A stretch of 40,493 bases of DNA from an uncultured Oscillibacter sp. (GTDB lineage Bacteria; Bacillota; Clostridia; Oscillospirales; Oscillospiraceae): contig NZ_UQXD01000020.1 of NCBI RefSeq assembly GCF_900544955.1, positions 1-40,493 of the forward strand. The letters are read 5' to 3'. The translations under genes and the position numbers were made by a program. Shown here piece after piece: positions 1-6,528 of the stretch (the stretch's first letter is position 1; each line of letters opens with the position of its first letter). A model generated the notes under the pieces. It worked only from the letters and a program-made list of their open reading frames with translations, did not search any database and was not told the origin of the DNA.

Positions 1-68
1 AAGATGATGGGTGCGGTGACCGGCGCCTCGTTCAGCGAACAGGCCACGCCGTATTGAAATGTATGCAT
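1..68 (-). CDS. Start of an unidentified gene, cut by the window edge
   Basis: An ATG at position 68 on the minus strand opens a reading frame that runs without a stop to the window edge. The first residues read MHTFQYGVACSLNEAPVTAP. A GAGGA ribosome site lies about ten bases upstream, which supports this start. It sits about 40 bp after the stop codon of the GntP-type permease in the same direction, so it is probably the next gene of that operon. Twenty-two residues are too few for a family call. In a gluconate-type operon an enzyme of sugar or sugar-acid metabolism is plausible, but that is inference from position only. Confidence 0.55.
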   Translation of the reverse strand, partial: MHTFQYGVACSLNEAPVTAPII

Positions 69-108
69 GTGAATTTGTTCCTCTTTTCTATTTAGTGTAA
101 GCTGAGGG

Positions 109-1482
109 TTAGTGGATGAAAATGCTCACGGCCATGCACTCCGCCAGAATCACCAGGGAGCTGACGAACTCCGTCATGGTGACGGCTTTCAGGCCGCCCC
201 GCACCGTCAATCCGCAGTTGCTGGTCATGATCCAGAAGCCGGAGTCGTTGACGTGGCCGATGGACATACCGCCGGCGCAGGCCGCCATGGTGATGAACAG
301 CGGGTTGAAACCCATGGCCGCCACGGAGGCCGCCATGATGCTGCAGGAGGTGGTGCAGGCCACGGTGGCGGAGCCCTGGGCCACCCGCAGCACCAGCGCC
401 ACCAGATAGGCGATGACGCACATGCCCACGGCGCCCACGTCCATGCTGGTGAGGCCGCCGGTGATGGCGTCGGCCACGCCGCTGTAGCTGAGGACCTTAC
501 CGAAGGAGCTGCCGGCGCCGGTGATCAGCAGCACCAGGCCGGAGGAGGCCAGAGCCCGGAGGGCGGAGTCGGAGATGACGCTCCACTCCATGCGGCTCTT
601 GCCGATGATCATGGCCACGAACACGCCCATCAGCATGGAGATGGTCTTGCTGCCCAAAAAGCCCACCAGGGCGGGCACGCCGTCCGGCGCGATCAGGGTC
701 CACACGGTGTTCAGCAGCAGCAGGACCACGGGGGTCAGAATGGGCAGCATGGACACGAAGGCGCCGGGGGCCTTGCTTTCATCCGCCATCAGGGGCGGCA
801 CGAAGTCGCTCTCCTTCATCTCGCCGGTCTCGTCGGCGGCGGGATTCCAGTGGGAAACGCTGCCGTCGGCCCGCTCCTTGAAGAAGGCGAACATGACCTT
901 CAAGGTGACCAGCATGGCGATGGCGCCCACCACCACGCCCACCAGGATCATCAGGCCCGTGTCCACGCCCATGATGCCCGCGCAGGCCAGAGGGCCGGAG
1001 GTGGGCGGCACGCAGGTGTGGGTGATGACGCCGCCGGCGGTCAGAGCCGTGACCACCAGGAAGATGGGCTTTTTCATCTCCCGGGCCATGGCGATGGCCA
1101 GCGGGGCCAGGAGGATGAAGGTCACGTCATAGAATACGGGGATGGAGATGATGAAGGCCGCCACAGCCAGGGCGTAAAACGCCTTCTGCTTGGAAAAGGC
1201 CCGCAGCACGGAGCGGGCGATGCTGTTGGCCCCGCCGTAGTCGTACAGCAGCTGGCCCATGATGATGCCCAGGCCGATGGAAAGGCCGGTGCTCTGCATA
1301 AAGCTGCCGAAGCCCTCGTCAATGGCGGCGGCCACGTCGGAGAGGCTCATGCCGGAGCCGATGCCCATCACCAGGCAGGCCACCAGCAGGCTCACCGCGG
1401 GGTTCATCTTCAGTTTCATGACCAGGACCAGAATGACGGCGATGGATGCTACCAGCAATACGATCAATCCTATGTTACTCAT
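109..1482 (-). CDS. GntP-family gluconate/organic acid permease
   Basis: Integral membrane symporter of the GntP family, which usually takes up gluconate or related sugar acids and hydroxy acids with protons. The protein is about 457 residues, close to the family norm, and nearly all of it is hydrophobic transmembrane segments. Conserved-looking stretches include GGVITHTCVPPTSGPL in the first half and ACAGGMSIGHVNDSGFW near the C-terminus, typical of the family. Two ATG codons are adjacent (1485 and 1482). The GGAGGG site at 1489-1494 is three bases from the first and six from the second, so 1482 is preferred. It diverges from a FadR-type regulator and is followed by a truncated gene in the same direction. 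The exact substrate cannot be read from sequence. Confidence 0.9.
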   Translation of the reverse strand: MSNIGLIVLLVASIAVILVLVMKLKMNPAVSLLVACLVMGIGSGMSLSDVAAAIDEGFGSFMQSTGLSIGLGIIMGQLLYDYGGANSIARSVLRAFSKQKAFYALAVAAFIISIPVFYDVTFILLAPLAIAMAREMKKPIFLVVTALTAGGVITHTCVPPTSGPLACAGIMGVDTGLMILVGVVVGAIAMLVTLKVMFAFFKERADGSVSHWNPAADETGEMKESDFVPPLMADESKAPGAFVSMLPILTPVVLLLLNTVWTLIAPDGVPALVGFLGSKTISMLMGVFVAMIIGKSRMEWSVISDSALRALASSGLVLLITGAGSSFGKVLSYSGVADAITGGLTSMDVGAVGMCVIAYLVALVLRVAQGSATVACTTSCSIMAASVAAMGFNPLFITMAACAGGMSIGHVNDSGFWIMTSNCGLTVRGGLKAVTMTEFVSSLVILAECMAVSIFIH

Positions 1483-1533
1483 CATGTTCCCTCCATTTTT
1501 TGACTTAATCCGCCACGCTGATTGCTTGGATGC

Positions 1534-1544
1534 TTGTCATACAG
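1534..1544. promoter_or_regulatory. Probable operator for the FadR-type regulator (gntP side)
   Basis: TTGTCATACAG lies in the leader of the GntP permease gene. It contains GTCATAC, which fits the FadR-subfamily pattern GT-M-N-K-AC. The 12-base string TGCTTGTCATAC (1531-1542) recurs exactly at 1906-1917 in front of the regulator gene. It overlaps a weak possible promoter for the permease (minus-strand TTGCTT, 17 bases, TATGAC) and lies downstream of the stronger promoter at 1629-1658. Confidence 0.55.
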
Positions 1545-1628
1545 GTTATGGGGTAAAAAAGCAACCTGCTTCTCAACAGGGCGGTCCGCTCCCTCCGCGG
1601 CCCCGCGGCGGCCACTTTGTGCTTTTAC

Positions 1629-1658
1629 TATAGCAGTCCCATCTGGGGATTTCAAGAA
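1629..1658 (-). promoter_or_regulatory. Promoter of the GntP permease operon
   Basis: On the minus strand TTGAAA is followed after 17 bases by TATAGT, a good sigma-A type match. The predicted start is roughly 140 bases upstream of the permease start codon, so the leader contains the operator at 1534-1544. Confidence 0.55.
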
Positions 1659-1864
1659 AAATTTCCTAGGAGGCGTCAAACTGTCAAAAACCACCTTTCA
1701 GAATATATCCGCCGCATTTTTTCCAGATTTTCCCCTCTTTTTTCATATTTCTGCATTTTATTGAAAACCTCCCGCATTTTTTTGGCCAGTGCTTTTGGGG
1801 GAAACGCCGAAATCCGACACAATCTTTATGCAGTTTTAACAGGGACATTCTGCCGCCCCCGCTC

Positions 1865-1893
1865 TTGCAACCCGCCCCCTTCCGGCTTATACT
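1865..1893 (+). promoter_or_regulatory. Promoter of the FadR/GntR regulator gene
   Basis: TTGCAA at 1865-1870 and TATACT at 1888-1893 are separated by exactly 17 bases. The expected transcription start is near 1900, just upstream of the palindrome at 1909-1919, so autoregulation is likely. The remainder of the divergent region (about 1660-1860) is AT-rich and no other element was recognised in it. Confidence 0.65.
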
Positions 1894-1908
1894 ATTCACA
1901 ATGACTGC

Positions 1909-1919
1909 TTGTCATACCA
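1909..1919. promoter_or_regulatory. Probable operator of the FadR-type regulator (own promoter)
   Basis: TTGTCATACCA is a full match to the FadR-subfamily consensus TNGTNNNACNA. It lies about ten bases after the predicted transcription start of the regulator gene, where binding would block transcription. The same core occurs at 1534-1544 before the divergent permease. Confidence 0.65.
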
Positions 1920-1953
1920 CCAACCCGTTCCGGAGAAAGCGAGGAGAACCGCC

Positions 1954-2640
1954 ATGAGCCTGAAGCCCGTCCAGCGCGTCAAGCTGTCCGCCCAGATCGA
2001 GGAGCAGATGAAGCAGCAGATTCTGGAGGGAAAGTGGAGGGCCGGGGAGCGGCTGCCCTCCGAGCACGAGCTGTCCGACATCTTCCAGGTCAGCCGGGTC
2101 TCCATCCGGCAGGCCCTCCAGGCCCTTTCCGCCCAGGGGCTGATTGAAACCCGCAGCGGCGACGGCTCCTTCGTCAAGCAGCCGGGCCTCCGGGACCTGG
2201 TTCTGGGCTCCATTCCCGACATCTATCTGGCAGAGGACTCCCTCCGCTCCGTGATGGAGTTCCGGCGGCTGTTCGAGGGGCCGGTGGCGGAGCTGGCGGC
2301 CACCCGGGCCACCGACGCCCAGCTCCGCCAGATGGAGGCCCTGTACCGCCGGATGCAGGAGACCGCCGCCGGCAACATCAAGGAGCACTCCGGCTTCGAC
2401 TTTGAATTTCACATGCTGATCGGAACCATGACCCAAAACCCCATGGTGGAGGCCATCTACCGCGTGCAGAACAGCGTCATGCGCAGCTGCTGGCACAACA
2501 TCGGCACCACCAAGGGCACCGCCAGCGGCCTCTACTACCACGGGCTGCTGCTGGATGCCTTCCGCCGCCGGGACGCCGCCGCCTGCCGCCGGACGATGGA
2601 GGCGCACGTGGAGGCCACCTGGAACATGTTCTTTCAATAA
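1954..2640 (+). CDS. GntR-family transcriptional regulator, FadR subfamily
   Basis: DNA-binding repressor of 228 residues. The N-terminal winged helix-turn-helix (about residues 8-75) has the GntR signature ERLPSEHELSDIFQVSRVSIRQALQ. The C-terminal half (from about residue 85) is helical with RRLFEGPVAELAATRATDAQL and FDFEFHMLIG, as in FCD-type effector domains that bind metal-coordinated carboxylates. The start at 1954 is chosen because GAGGAG at 1941-1946 is correctly spaced; an upstream in-frame ATG at 1909 would overlap the operator. Divergent orientation to the GntP permease and the two shared operator sites point to control of that operon by a sugar acid or a derivative. Confidence 0.92.
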   Translation: MSLKPVQRVKLSAQIEEQMKQQILEGKWRAGERLPSEHELSDIFQVSRVSIRQALQALSAQGLIETRSGDGSFVKQPGLRDLVLGSIPDIYLAEDSLRSVMEFRRLFEGPVAELAATRATDAQLRQMEALYRRMQETAAGNIKEHSGFDFEFHMLIGTMTQNPMVEAIYRVQNSVMRSCWHNIGTTKGTASGLYYHGLLLDAFRRRDAAACRRTMEAHVEATWNMFFQ

Positions 2641-2654
2641 ATCCAAAAATCAAA

Positions 2655-2686
2655 GCGCCCGGATATCCTGACGGATATCCGGGCGC
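2655..2686. terminator. Bidirectional terminator between the regulator and the M23 peptidase
   Basis: A perfect 14-bp stem (GCGCCCGGATATCC and its complement) encloses the loop TGAC. The minus strand continues with a T-rich stretch (TTTGATTTTT); on the plus strand TGTTTG follows. The two flanking genes converge here. Confidence 0.85.
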
Positions 2687-2702
2687 TGTTTGCTTGGGGG
2701 AA

Positions 2703-4562
2703 TCAGGGGAGGTAGTTCAGCGGATTTTTGGCCACGCCGTTGTACCGCACCTCAAAGTGGCAGTGGTTGCCGGTGGAGTTGCCGGTGGAGCCCATCCGGG
2801 CCACCTGCTGGCCCTTGTAGACGTGCTGGCCCACGGAGACGATCAGGCTGCTGTTGTGGCCGTAATAAGTCACGTAGCCGTTGCCATGGTCGATCTGCAC
2901 CAGGTAGCCGTAGCCGCCCATCCAGCCCGCGTAGGTGACGGTGCCGCCGTCCGCGGCGTAGATGGGGCTGCCGTACCGGCCGGCGATGTCGATGCCCTTG
3001 TGGTTGGTGGAGCCGATGCCGCCGGGGGACTTCCGCCCGCCGAAGGAGGAGGTGATGCGGCCGGTGGTGGGCCAGCGGAAGGTGCCGGTGGGATGCCAGG
3101 TGGGCCGCTCCTTGGTGCCCCGGAGCCGCTGCTCCGTCACGGGCTCCCGCAGCGTCACGGAGGAGAGAATGGTCCGCTCCGTCTCCTCGCCGTTGACGTA
3201 GGTGACGTTGGCCACCACGTCGGCGGCGCCGTACTGTCCGGCGGAGGTCACCTTCTCATCGCCCTTCCACATGTCGGCGCTGTCGGTGTACACGATGTCG
3301 AAGTTCACGTCGTCCACGTACCGCTCCCGCTCCACCACCGTCAGCGTCAGGTAGGGCACGGAGGCGGACAGGGTCAGCACTTCGCCGATTTGCAGCTTGT
3401 TGATGTTGTAGCCGGGGTTCAGGGCCAGCAGCTCCTTGGAGGTGAGGTCGTGGCTGTTGGCGATCTGGGACCAGGTGTCCCCCTTCTTCACCTCGTAGGT
3501 CACCTCGGCGGTCTTGGTGCTGTACAGCGTCTCCGCCAGATAGCCCAGGTTCATGATCTCGTCGGTGGGGACGTACTCCTGCTTGATCTCCACCGACTCG
3601 GCAAACTCGCAGGAGATGGTACCCTCGTTGGTGGAGGCGCTCTTGAGCTGCTTGAGCAGCTCCTCCAGCGCGCCCTCGTAGGGGGTGGCGCCGATGCGCT
3701 CCCCGTCCACATACAGGCAGTAGGCCGCGGTCACCAGGCCGATCTGCTGGGAGAGGTCCTCCTCGAAGGTGTCCTCATCCACCACCTCCTGCCGCCGCAG
3801 CAGGCCGGAGGAGTACTGGATGAGGGAATCGTCAATGGTGAATCGCTCCCCCAGCGTCCGGGTAGTCACCTGCTCCAGGTCGGAGCGGACCGTCTCCGCC
3901 GCGCTCTCGGAGCTGACGGCGGCGATCACCTCGCCGTTGTAGCGGACGGTGGTGCCCACGGTGTAGACGGAGCAGAACATGGCCACGGCGGCCAGGGCGC
4001 AGGCGCCGCCCAAAAAGGCGGCGGGGTGGAGCTTGTGGGCATCCAGCCAGAGCCGCGCCGCGGACTTCTGGTGGGCGGCCCGCCGGCGGCGGCCCCAGGT
4101 GTGCTCCCGCAGCACGCTGCCCAGCATGGGCAGCATGCACCAGCCGAACAGCAGCAGCTGAATGGGCAGCCGCTCCGACTCCGGGAAGTTGTGGGCCCGC
4201 TTCTCCCGGACGATGTGGCGCCAGCGGCGCTTGGCCCGGGTCATCTCGTGTTCCGCCGCCAGGTAGAGGGCCACCAGGGGGTGGAGCTCCTTCCGGGGCT
4301 TCCGCCGGGGGCGCTCCGGGCCGGTCCCGGCCAGTTCCGCCTCGGGCCGTTTCCGCCCCGCTGTCCGCTCCATGCCCCGGCTCTGTTCCGCCGGCCGCTC
4401 CTTGACGGCGGTCTGGGCGGCGGCGCGGGTCTTCTCCCGGCGCTCTTCCCGCCGGGCGGGGTCGGCCCGCGGGGGCTCCTGGGCGTGGCGGCCCTGTTCC
4501 TGGGCCAGCCGCTTGCCGCCCCGGGGGGGCGTCTCGTTTCGCTTCTTCAAATCCTGACTCAT
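2703..4562 (-). CDS. Membrane-anchored LysM-G5-M23 peptidoglycan endopeptidase
   Basis: Predicted cell-wall hydrolase of 619 residues. The first 175 residues are very basic, and a transmembrane segment follows (about 178-203, AAFLGGACALAAVAMFCSVY). The extracellular part has a LysM repeat (TYEVKKGDTWSQIANSHDL), a G5-like segment (TVVERERYVDDVNF onwards) and a C-terminal M23 domain. The Zn site is complete: H and D in NHKGIDIAG (about residue 520) and HCH in GNHCHFEVRYNG (about 600). The family cleaves peptide cross-bridges in peptidoglycan. AGGAG lies only four bases from the ATG, but no better start exists. It has its own promoter divergent from pta. The long basic cytoplasmic N-terminus is unusual and might contact nucleic acid, division or envelope proteins; this is speculative. 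Confidence 0.9.
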   Translation of the reverse strand: MSQDLKKRNETPPRGGKRLAQEQGRHAQEPPRADPARREERREKTRAAAQTAVKERPAEQSRGMERTAGRKRPEAELAGTGPERPRRKPRKELHPLVALYLAAEHEMTRAKRRWRHIVREKRAHNFPESERLPIQLLLFGWCMLPMLGSVLREHTWGRRRRAAHQKSAARLWLDAHKLHPAAFLGGACALAAVAMFCSVYTVGTTVRYNGEVIAAVSSESAAETVRSDLEQVTTRTLGERFTIDDSLIQYSSGLLRRQEVVDEDTFEEDLSQQIGLVTAAYCLYVDGERIGATPYEGALEELLKQLKSASTNEGTISCEFAESVEIKQEYVPTDEIMNLGYLAETLYSTKTAEVTYEVKKGDTWSQIANSHDLTSKELLALNPGYNINKLQIGEVLTLSASVPYLTLTVVERERYVDDVNFDIVYTDSADMWKGDEKVTSAGQYGAADVVANVTYVNGEETERTILSSVTLREPVTEQRLRGTKERPTWHPTGTFRWPTTGRITSSFGGRKSPGGIGSTNHKGIDIAGRYGSPIYAADGGTVTYAGWMGGYGYLVQIDHGNGYVTYYGHNSSLIVSVGQHVYKGQQVARMGSTGNSTGNHCHFEVRYNGVAKNPLNYLP

Positions 4563-4607
4563 ATGACTCCTATCAGATCATCAGACGACCAGAGGGTTTC
4601 CAAAATA

Positions 4608-4631
4608 GTTACAATTTGTTACCGTTTGTAA
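4608..4631. promoter_or_regulatory. Inverted/direct repeat at the start of the M23 gene transcript
   Basis: TTACAA (4609-4614) and TTGTAA (4626-4631) form an inverted repeat, and GTTAC occurs twice ten bases apart (4608 and 4618). The element covers the predicted transcription start of the peptidase gene. TGTAA-type repeats resemble binding sites of WalR/YycF-like regulators of cell-wall hydrolases, but the spacing differs by one base from the usual WalR box. Confidence 0.35.
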
Positions 4632-4659
4632 TCATACCTCTTTTTCCCCGTTCCGTCAA
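4631..4659 (-). promoter_or_regulatory. Promoter of the M23 peptidase gene
   Basis: Minus-strand TTGACG (4654-4659) and TATGAT (4631-4636) are separated by 17 bases. This is a near-consensus vegetative promoter giving a leader of about 60 bases. Nothing else was recognised between 4660 and 4810. Confidence 0.65.
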
Positions 4660-4810
4660 CCCTCTTTTCTATCAAAAAGTTCTCTATTTCTTGTGTTTTA
4701 AGGGGTTTCCCCCACACATTATCTAGGATGGGCTTGATGGCTTTTGCACATTTGCCCGAAGGAGCGGCCGGCAGATCGCAAATTTTTGTAAAGAAGCTCT
4801 CATTTTTAGA

Positions 4811-4838
4811 TTGACCCCACACCCCAGTCGTGTATAAT
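4811..4838 (+). promoter_or_regulatory. Promoter of pta
   Basis: TTGACC (4811-4816) and a perfect TATAAT (4833-4838) with a 16-base spacer. The leader is about 45 bases and carries GGAGGA at 4876-4881, eight bases before the pta start. Confidence 0.75.
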
Positions 4839-4889
4839 GAACATAGTATGAATTTTTCCCAATTTTGACACATTTGGAGGAAATGAAGC

Positions 4890-5870
4890 ATGTTTGAGTT
4901 TCTCATCAAGAAGCTGAAGGCCCATCCCCGCAAGATCGTGTTCACCGAGGGCACCGATCCCCGCATCCTGGAGGCCTCCGCCCGCCTGCTGTCCGGAACC
5001 TTCCTGACCCCGGTTCTGGTGGGCAACGCGGAGGAGGTGCAGCGGATCGCCGAGGAGATCGGCTTCAACATCCGCGGCGCCGAGATCATCGACCCCGAGA
5101 ACTTTGAGGGCATGGACGCCATGGTGGACACCATGGTGGCCCTGCGCAAGGGCAAGATGACCCCGGAGCAGTGCCGCGCCGCCCTGAAGCAGGGCAACTA
5201 CTTCGGCACCATGCTGGTGAAGATGGGCTACGCCGACGCCCTGCTGGGCGGCGCCACCTACTCCACCGCCGACACCGTCCGCCCCGCCCTGCAGATCATC
5301 AAGACCAAGCCGGGCAGCAAGATCGTCTCCTCCTGCTTCATTCTGGTCCGTCCCTCCGCCACCGGCGACCGGGAGGTGCTGGCCATGGGCGACTGCGCCA
5401 TCAACATCAAGCCCACCGACGATGAGCTGGTGGAGATCGCCCTGGAGACCGCCGCCACCGCCAAGCTCTTCGGCATCGACCCGAAGATCGCCTTCCTGAG
5501 CTACTCCACCCTGGGCTCCGGCAAGGGCGAGGACGTGGACAAGATGCGCAGCGCCTTCGAGAAGGCCCGCGCCGCCGCCCCCGACCTGGTGATGGAGGGC
5601 GAGCTGCAGTTCGACGCCGCCGTCTCCCCCACCGTGGCCCACACCAAGTGCCCCGACTCCGCCGTGGCCGGCCACGCCAACACCTTCATCTTCCCCGACA
5701 TCAACGCCGGCAACATCGGCTATAAGATCTGCCAGCGCATGGGCGCGTTTGACGCCTACGGCCCCATCCTGCAGGGCCTGAACGCCCCCATCAACGACCT
5801 CTCCCGGGGCTGCAACGCCCAGGAGGTCTACTCCATGGCCATCATCACCGCCGGCCTGTGCGAGGACTGA
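4890..5870 (+). CDS. pta: Phosphate acetyltransferase
   Basis: Cytoplasmic enzyme that interconverts acetyl-CoA plus phosphate with acetyl phosphate plus CoA, the first step of acetate formation with ATP yield. The 326-residue length matches the short, single-domain Pta found in clostridia. Family stretches are clear: KIVFTEGTDPRILEAS at the N-terminus, GGATYSTADTVRPALQIIKT in the middle and NTFIFPDINAGNIGYKICQR near the C-terminus. It is a single-gene unit with a strong promoter, a good GGAGGA site and a terminator directly after it; acetate kinase, often the next gene, is not within this window. It would act downstream of the pyruvate:ferredoxin oxidoreductase encoded at 31160-34822. Confidence 0.97.
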   Translation: MFEFLIKKLKAHPRKIVFTEGTDPRILEASARLLSGTFLTPVLVGNAEEVQRIAEEIGFNIRGAEIIDPENFEGMDAMVDTMVALRKGKMTPEQCRAALKQGNYFGTMLVKMGYADALLGGATYSTADTVRPALQIIKTKPGSKIVSSCFILVRPSATGDREVLAMGDCAINIKPTDDELVEIALETAATAKLFGIDPKIAFLSYSTLGSGKGEDVDKMRSAFEKARAAAPDLVMEGELQFDAAVSPTVAHTKCPDSAVAGHANTFIFPDINAGNIGYKICQRMGAFDAYGPILQGLNAPINDLSRGCNAQEVYSMAIITAGLCED

Positions 5871-5887
5871 GTACTTACATCAAACAG

Positions 5888-5920
5888 CGAGGGAGAACGC
5901 CCGGCGGGCGTTCTCCCTCG
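5888..5920 (+). terminator. Terminator of pta
   Basis: A perfect 15-bp stem (CGAGGGAGAACGCCC, loop GGC, complement) is followed by TCTTTTTTAT. A second small hairpin (5931-5947, CCCCGGC-GCC-GCCGGGG) lies between it and the convergent isomerase gene. Confidence 0.92.
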
Positions 5921-5951
5921 TCTTTTTTATCCCCGGCGCCGCCGGGGCGGC

Positions 5952-6425
5952 TCACTTCAGGTTTTCCGCCTCAATCGCCTGGAGGCGCTCAAAGAGGCCG
6001 CCCACAAAGCATGCCCGCTCCGGCGCAAACCCGCCGCAGAAGCTGGCGTCCAGCCACGCGTCCACCATCTCGCAGGCGTTTGCCGGCCCAATGGCCCGGC
6101 CGCCCATGGCCAGCACGTTGGCGTGATTCAAAACCGCCGATTTGGGCGCCGTGAAGAGGCTCTCGCAGGCCACGCAGTAAATCCCCTTGAATTTGTTGGC
6201 CAGGATGCTGACGCCGCCGCCGGTGCCGCACATCACGATGCCCCGCTCGCAGGCCCCGCTCTGCACGGCTCTGGCCAGGTTGGCCGCCGCGTCCACGTAG
6301 ACCATCTCCTGGTCCGCCGTCTGCTGTCCCAGGTCCACCACCTCATGGCCCCTCTCCACCAGATGCGCCTTGACCGCCTCTTTGAGGGAGAAGCCCGCAA
6401 AATCCGAAGCAACTGCCAGTTTCAT
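5952..6425 (-). CDS. RpiB/LacAB-family sugar isomerase with altered active site
   Basis: A 157-residue member of the RpiB/LacA/LacB family, which interconverts aldose and ketose forms. The family Cys66 is present in CGTGGGVSILANKFKGI, and NVLAMGGRAIG is conserved. Several residues usual in ribose-5-phosphate isomerase B are changed: SDHAG reads SDFAG (Phe9), the ring-opening His99 is Leu99, and the C-terminal GGRH..R reads GGFAPER, so one phosphate-contacting Arg is lost. The start at 6425 has AAGGA nine bases upstream; an ATG nine bases earlier would touch the ribosome site. It is the last gene of the glycyl radical/TRAP operon. An unphosphorylated or unusual substrate is inferred; housekeeping ribose isomerisation seems unlikely. 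Confidence 0.85.
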   Translation of the reverse strand: MKLAVASDFAGFSLKEAVKAHLVERGHEVVDLGQQTADQEMVYVDAAANLARAVQSGACERGIVMCGTGGGVSILANKFKGIYCVACESLFTAPKSAVLNHANVLAMGGRAIGPANACEMVDAWLDASFCGGFAPERACFVGGLFERLQAIEAENLK

Positions 6426-6472
6426 AGATTCCATTCCTTTCTCCAGGCGCCCGCAAGCAGCGGTTTTTTCAG

Positions 6473-6527
6473 GGGGAGGGGCCCTCGCGGCGGCGGGCGC
6501 AATCCGCCGGTCCGAGCCTCCCTCCCC
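6473..6527 (-). other. Long intercistronic hairpin between dctM and the isomerase
   Basis: Three nested helices form one long stem-loop directly after the dctM stop codon: GGGGAGG (6473-6479) with CCTCCCC (6521-6527), CTCG (6484-6487) with CGAG (6513-6516), and CGGCGG (6491-6496) with CCGCCG (6504-6509). No T-run follows on the minus strand, so it looks like an mRNA-stabilising or processing element, not a terminator. Confidence 0.5.
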
Positions 6528-6528
6528 G

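Noticed and set aside
112..1503. Long plus-strand open frame opposite the GntP permease gene
   Set aside because: The minus-strand frame encodes a clear permease with a ribosome site; the antisense product is a His/Gly/Ala-rich string typical of a reversed GC-rich gene.
4660..4810. Small gene or structured RNA between the M23 peptidase and pta promoters
   Set aside because: Only AT-rich sequence with a weak GGGG-TTT-CCCC repeat was seen; no start codon with ribosome site and no convincing fold.
5952..6425. Housekeeping ribose-5-phosphate isomerase B
   Set aside because: Its place at the end of a catabolic operon and the replaced His and Arg residues do not fit a pentose phosphate role.
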